A DNA stretch of 35,868 nucleotides from Candidatus Poseidoniaceae archaeon (lineage in GTDB: Archaea; Thermoplasmatota; Poseidoniia; Poseidoniales; Poseidoniaceae), in contig JASLKC010000043.1 of NCBI GenBank assembly GCA_030747785.1, positions 1 through 35,868 on the forward strand, given 5' to 3'. Of this stretch, positions 33,072 to 35,868 are shown in pieces. The notes beneath the pieces were generated by a model. That model saw only the letters and a list, made by a program, of their open reading frames with translations, searched no databases and was not told the origin of the DNA. Numbering within the stretch: the first letter of the stretch is position 1; every line of letters starts with the position of its first letter. Position numbers and translations under genes: made by a program.

Positions 33072-34403
33072 TCACGCGACGCCAAGAAGGGCTATTGCAC
33101 CAATTACAACCGTAAATGGAAGAATCATGAGTTCGAATCCAGAACGTGATCTGCCGAGGTTGGAAAGTTCTGTACCTCGCTGTATAATGACCTTGATTCC
33201 AGGTGCGTCCTCGTCGCCGTTTACCTCGAGTAAAGAGTTCTGAAGAGTGCCGTCTAATCCCTCTGCTCCAAGCGATTCTCTGGTACGTGGCACCGCCTTT
33301 CCAAGAACATATACAGGATTGGCCAATCGAATTCCATACAAAGTCCAACGGTGTTGCTTGACTCTAGCACCACCAAGCATTCCTGCAACCGCTTGTGCCA
33401 TGAATTGCTTACCCAATGATTGAGCGAAAGCTCCGTCCCAGCGCTTTAGGTAAAGACCGTGGTTTGTTCGCTTGAAATTTTGAGCATTGACTCTCACACC
33501 ACCAGTTCCGTCGTGGAGAATGAAAGGGCAACCGCCCTTGTCTGAACGAATTGTCACCCAATGACACTCTTCTTTGGAATTTCCCTCACTATCTCTTGTG
33601 GTCCTACATTGGTACTGCTCATATGCCCAAAAATAGGACACCATATTGTGCATCACCATGTTTTGATTTCCATCTACAACTACGGTGAGGCAGCCTTCTG
33701 GAGCCGGTCGAACTTGTCCGACCAACTCTGGATTGCCTACTGCCATCGACCTGACCAAAGAGGTCGGAGTATCGAGCATTTGGCGAATCATCCTCGCTCG
33801 GAAATATCCCACAGCCGTTAGGACGACACCTATGCCAATGAGGACATATGCTACAATGTAGTCTCCTGTTTCAGTAATGAAAGAATAGGTTCCATAGAAT
33901 AGAATAATTATTGCTAAAATTGCCCAAACTGCAAACGATGTGAGGGTCGCTGGGATTGGCGTACCTACTTTTGAGGGATGCTCTGGAAGAGCCGAGCCAT
34001 CTCCTTCAGGCCCATACCTATCTGATTCATCCCATGATGCTGGACCGGGGGCTGGAAGGATCCAATCCGAGGGGTCGGTAGTTGGGACGAATGTCTTTTG
34101 TTGAAGCCACCAGGACTCTATTTTCAATCCACTTTGCTCCGCCTTTGCTTCTAATTCTGCAGGGTCAATCGCATTCTTACGGACTCTGTGTAATTCAGCC
34201 TCGAAGGAACCGGGAGAAAAAAATGCCATTATCGTAAAACCAAGACAAGAAACTAGCAATAATATGGGTTCTTGGACGAATGATAATACAATTCCAACAA
34301 CTACCAAAAGAGCACCTAGCCCCCATCCTAACCACCTCCATAAATCATAGGGGAGTGTGAAACGAAACATTCCGCCTTCCATGTCAATCTCTGAAACATC
34401 CAT
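33072..34403 (-). CDS. GIDE/MULAN-like membrane protein
   Basis: A 443-residue protein with a first pair of membrane spans (about 23-42 and 46-63) and a soluble stretch with an Ala/Glu helix and a Pro-rich segment. A second pair follows (about 160-185 and 190-210), then a large domain (about 225-410) and a final span at 423-443. The large domain, with VGNPELVGQVRPAPEG, HNMVSYFWAYEQYQ, RSDKGGCPFILHDGTGGVRV and late WTLYGIRLANPVYVLGKAV, resembles the GIDE domain of the eukaryotic mitochondrial E3 ligase MUL1/MULAN. No RING finger follows the last span. The ATG at 34403 is supported by GGTGAG 1-2 nt before it. Function is unknown. Confidence 0.75.
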   Translation of the reverse strand: MDVSEIDMEGGMFRFTLPYDLWRWLGWGLGALLVVVGIVLSFVQEPILLLVSCLGFTIMAFFSPGSFEAELHRVRKNAIDPAELEAKAEQSGLKIESWWLQQKTFVPTTDPSDWILPAPGPASWDESDRYGPEGDGSALPEHPSKVGTPIPATLTSFAVWAILAIIILFYGTYSFITETGDYIVAYVLIGIGVVLTAVGYFRARMIRQMLDTPTSLVRSMAVGNPELVGQVRPAPEGCLTVVVDGNQNMVMHNMVSYFWAYEQYQCRTTRDSEGNSKEECHWVTIRSDKGGCPFILHDGTGGVRVNAQNFKRTNHGLYLKRWDGAFAQSLGKQFMAQAVAGMLGGARVKQHRWTLYGIRLANPVYVLGKAVPRTRESLGAEGLDGTLQNSLLEVNGDEDAPGIKVIIQRGTELSNLGRSRSGFELMILPFTVVIGAIALLGVA

Positions 34404-34404
34404 A

Positions 34405-34423
34405 CTCACCCCAAAAGGGTGAG
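34405..34423 (-). promoter_or_regulatory. Hairpin enclosing the Shine-Dalgarno of the GIDE-like gene
   Basis: On the minus strand CTCACCC-ttttg-GGGTGAG ends 1 nt before the ATG at 34403. The right arm is the Shine-Dalgarno itself and the left arm is its exact complement, so the folded RNA would block ribosome binding. It also lies 14 nt after the stop of the thioesterase gene, where it could act as a 3' signal. Confidence 0.5.
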
Positions 34424-34437
34424 GGGGAAGAATGTTC

Positions 34438-34854
34438 TCATCCCATACTTTCTGGCTTGTGGTCCCAAATCGCCCAGGTTCCAGAAGCGCTTGCAACAAC
34501 ACGGCCCGATGCTGTGGTGATTTCGCCCTTTAGATGGGCAACATTGCGGCCGCGCTTCACTACTTTACCACGTGAAGTTATTTTCTCGCCGGGCTTTGCA
34601 CTCGAGATGAATGAGGTGCTCAACTGAGTTGTTGCACACCATTCTTCAACGGGTAATATCGAAACTAATGCGCCGCCAAGAGCCATGTCCAACATCATGG
34701 TATAGATGCCGCCATGGGCAACTCCGCCCTTGTTACAATGCTTCTGTGCAATCTCGAGTTCTATTGAAGCTACACCATTACCCCATTCTCCACGAGTGAT
34801 CCCCATCTCGATTGCAATATCGTTAAGTTGAGCCGGTTCTGATAATTTTACCAT
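34438..34854 (-). CDS. PaaI-like hotdog-fold thioesterase
   Basis: A 138-residue single hotdog domain, likely hydrolysing small acyl-CoA thioesters. Family signs are NDIAIEMGITRGEWGNGVAS, the HCNKGGVAHGGIYTMMLDMALGG helix with the conserved HGG, and the strands TTQLSTSFISSAKPGE, GRNVAHLKGEI and VASASGTWAI. The ATG at 34854 overlaps the stop of yjbQ by one base and is preceded by GTGATTT; an extension to 34932 would run through yjbQ. With the thiolase two genes downstream it suggests acyl-CoA handling. The natural substrate is unknown. Confidence 0.85.
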   Translation of the reverse strand: MVKLSEPAQLNDIAIEMGITRGEWGNGVASIELEIAQKHCNKGGVAHGGIYTMMLDMALGGALVSILPVEEWCATTQLSTSFISSAKPGEKITSRGKVVKRGRNVAHLKGEITTASGRVVASASGTWAIWDHKPESMG

Positions 34855-35318
34855 CAAATCACTCCCACTACTTTGACAAGAATTCGCTTGCGCCTTTGAC
34901 CATCGAATTCGGCATAGTGAATTTGCTCCCAAGTTCCCAGATGAAGTCGTCCATCCTTGACAGGCATCGTTACTTGTTGGCCCAAGAGTTGGCGCTTTAG
35001 GTGAGCATCGCCATTATCTTCACCAGTTCTGTGATGATGATACTCTTCGCCCGAATCTCCATCTAAACCATGGAAGGGTGCTACTTTATCCAGCCATTTC
35101 ATGATGTCATGGTGGAGACCATACTCAAGGTCGTTGACATAACAAGATGCGGTGATGTGCATCGGGTTGACCAATACTAGGCCGTCTTTGATGCCGCTTT
35201 CAGAAACTATTCTCTCTACATCCTGAGTAATGCAGACAATTTCGTATCGTTTTGGCGTGGTGATATACATCTCTTCGACATAGGTGGCCGCCTGGCCAGT
35301 GACCAGTTCTCCCATCAT
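34854..35318 (-). CDS. YjbQ/UPF0047 family protein
   Basis: A 154-residue member of the YjbQ family, which is annotated as a secondary thiamine-phosphate synthase because members show that side activity; the true role is unknown. The core signatures are GLVLVNPMHITASCYVND, HHDIMKWLDKVAP, the HRTGEDNGDAHLKRQLLGQQ block with metal-site-like His and Asp, and LHLGTWEQIHYAEFDG. The start has tandem ATGs at 35318 and 35315 behind GAGGTG; spacing slightly favours 35315. Its Shine-Dalgarno lies next to the stop of the upstream membrane protein gene. Confidence 0.92.
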   Translation of the reverse strand: MMGELVTGQAATYVEEMYITTPKRYEIVCITQDVERIVSESGIKDGLVLVNPMHITASCYVNDLEYGLHHDIMKWLDKVAPFHGLDGDSGEEYHHHRTGEDNGDAHLKRQLLGQQVTMPVKDGRLHLGTWEQIHYAEFDGQRRKRILVKVVGVI

Positions 35319-35328
35319 TCCACCTCAC

Positions 35329-35862
35329 TCAGAATAATCTGGAATCATCCATTCCAGAATTAGTAATCATAAGCGGTATTGCGACCAATACTCCACAAAC
35401 AATATTGCAAACTGCATTGATTGCGACATTTATCCCAGTTCCAAATGAATTCGGATCTGCTGCAGAAATCTCGGGATACGTAAGTTCCACTATCATATCC
35501 AATGCAAAAATTAACCCTATTGCTAACCAGCAAAGATGAATTCCTCTTGACTTACGTTTGAGAATAAGTACTCCACCGAAAACTAACATCCCCATTAGAA
35601 TGAGATTCAAGATCATCGAGCCATATATTACTCCAGAATTATTAGCAAATACCGGATCGTATAATTCGCTATTTGAATCCATCATCATGCCCAATCCAAT
35701 AAGCGCAAGAAGTGAGAGAAGTGATACTCCAGCACCATAGATGATGATTAGAATCCCCATTACTGTAGGTGAAGCATTAGGCTGCTGTACAATAATGACA
35801 TTTGATGGCATTCCAGTCATGGGGTCAATCATGACAGGTTGGTCATAGGGGCTTGGCTGCAT
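35329..35862 (-). CDS. Four-span membrane protein with a Pro/Gln/Met-rich head
   Basis: A 177-residue protein of no recognised family. The first 33 residues are disordered-looking (Pro, Gln, Met, Asp). Four hydrophobic segments follow: about 34-60 (VMGILIIIYGAGVSLLSLLA), 79-101, 106-127 and 146-166. A short polar tail ends the protein. This head-plus-spans layout resembles the small membrane protein at 15138-15488, though similarity is in composition rather than alignment. The ATG at 35862 lies 6 bases from the window edge, so upstream signals cannot be seen. It is the first visible gene of the operon with yjbQ, the thioesterase, the GIDE-like gene and thiolase. Confidence 0.7.
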   Translation of the reverse strand: MQPSPYDQPVMIDPMTGMPSNVIIVQQPNASPTVMGILIIIYGAGVSLLSLLALIGLGMMMDSNSELYDPVFANNSGVIYGSMILNLILMGMLVFGGVLILKRKSRGIHLCWLAIGLIFALDMIVELTYPEISAADPNSFGTGINVAINAVCNIVCGVLVAIPLMITNSGMDDSRLF

Positions 35863-35868
35863 AATCAG

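Noticed and set aside
33124-33140. Second T-loop-like string GAGTTCGAATCC
   Set aside because: It is coding sequence for the C-terminus of the GIDE-like protein; flanks do not fold as a tRNA.
34855-34932. Longer start for the PaaI-like thioesterase
   Set aside because: The extension lies wholly inside yjbQ in another frame, while the ATG at 34854 overlaps the yjbQ stop and has a GTGATT element.
1-35868. CRISPR array, insertion sequence, prophage or integration site
   Set aside because: No regularly spaced repeats, transposase or integrase motifs, or terminal inverted repeats were seen; the genes are housekeeping or conserved unknowns.

Overview
The window is a densely packed stretch of archaeal chromosome. 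Archaeal or archaeal/eukaryotic information-processing genes fix the domain: release factor aRF1 (NIKS, YxCxxxF and GGQ motifs), aIF2-beta, class I lysyl-tRNA synthetase, the archaeal tRNA C56 2'-O-methyltransferase Trm56, a NOG1-type GTPase, archaeal-type UMP kinase and a GfcR-like HTH-PRTase regulator. Beside them sit genes more typical of bacteria or eukaryotes: class I ribonucleotide reductase with a eukaryote-like small subunit, dUTPase, LipB, parvulin, FolB/FolP, CarAB, LemA and a thiolase. This mixture and the compact layout fit a marine euryarchaeon of the Marine Group II (Poseidoniales) type. That assignment is inference, since no rRNA is present.

Layout. 1-467: the 3' end of a truncated gene and a small coiled-coil membrane protein. 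527-4012 (minus): nrdB-nrdA, divergent from a plus-strand run dut, lipB, aminotransferase, ubiX, M28 peptidase, parvulin, folB and a Cys-rich unknown (4247-9928). 9906-12951 (minus): prf1-argS. 12964-13944 (plus): pyrH and a DUF2116-like zinc-ribbon membrane protein, convergent with nog1 (minus). 15138-16524 (plus): a small membrane protein, a hydrophilic unknown, pterin carbinolamine dehydratase and a thioredoxin-like ferredoxin, convergent with aIF2-beta (minus). 17022-20397 (plus): gfcR-like regulator, lysS and a zinc-ribbon protein with a lysine-rich tail. 20398-26351 (minus): a membrane protein, trm56, then carA-carB. 26407-29713 (plus): folP, a DHH phosphoesterase with a TrkA-N-like head, and a TraB-family protein. 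29714-30295 (minus): LemA. 30379-31818 (plus): a sialidase-like lipoprotein. 31820-35862 (minus): a 4-TM protein, YjbQ, a PaaI-like thioesterase, a GIDE/MULAN-like membrane protein and a thiolase.

Themes. Nucleotide supply (nrdAB, dut, pyrH, carAB), folate/pterin chemistry (folB, folP, PCD) and translation dominate. No gap between genes exceeds about 300 bases. I see no tRNA, rRNA, CRISPR or insertion sequence. Convergent genes abut or overlap. First genes of transcripts tend to have a TATA-like box 25-30 nt upstream and little leader, while many genes inside operons have Shine-Dalgarno sequences.

The least explained signals are in the DNA between genes. Two inverted repeats share the core ATG-Y-CC-TAC-GG-R-CAT, one on the start codon of the M28 peptidase and one just before the gfcR-like gene, and look like operators of a common regulator. 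Two further GC-rich hairpins sit 1-2 nt before start codons in the last operon, one of them enclosing the Shine-Dalgarno sequence.
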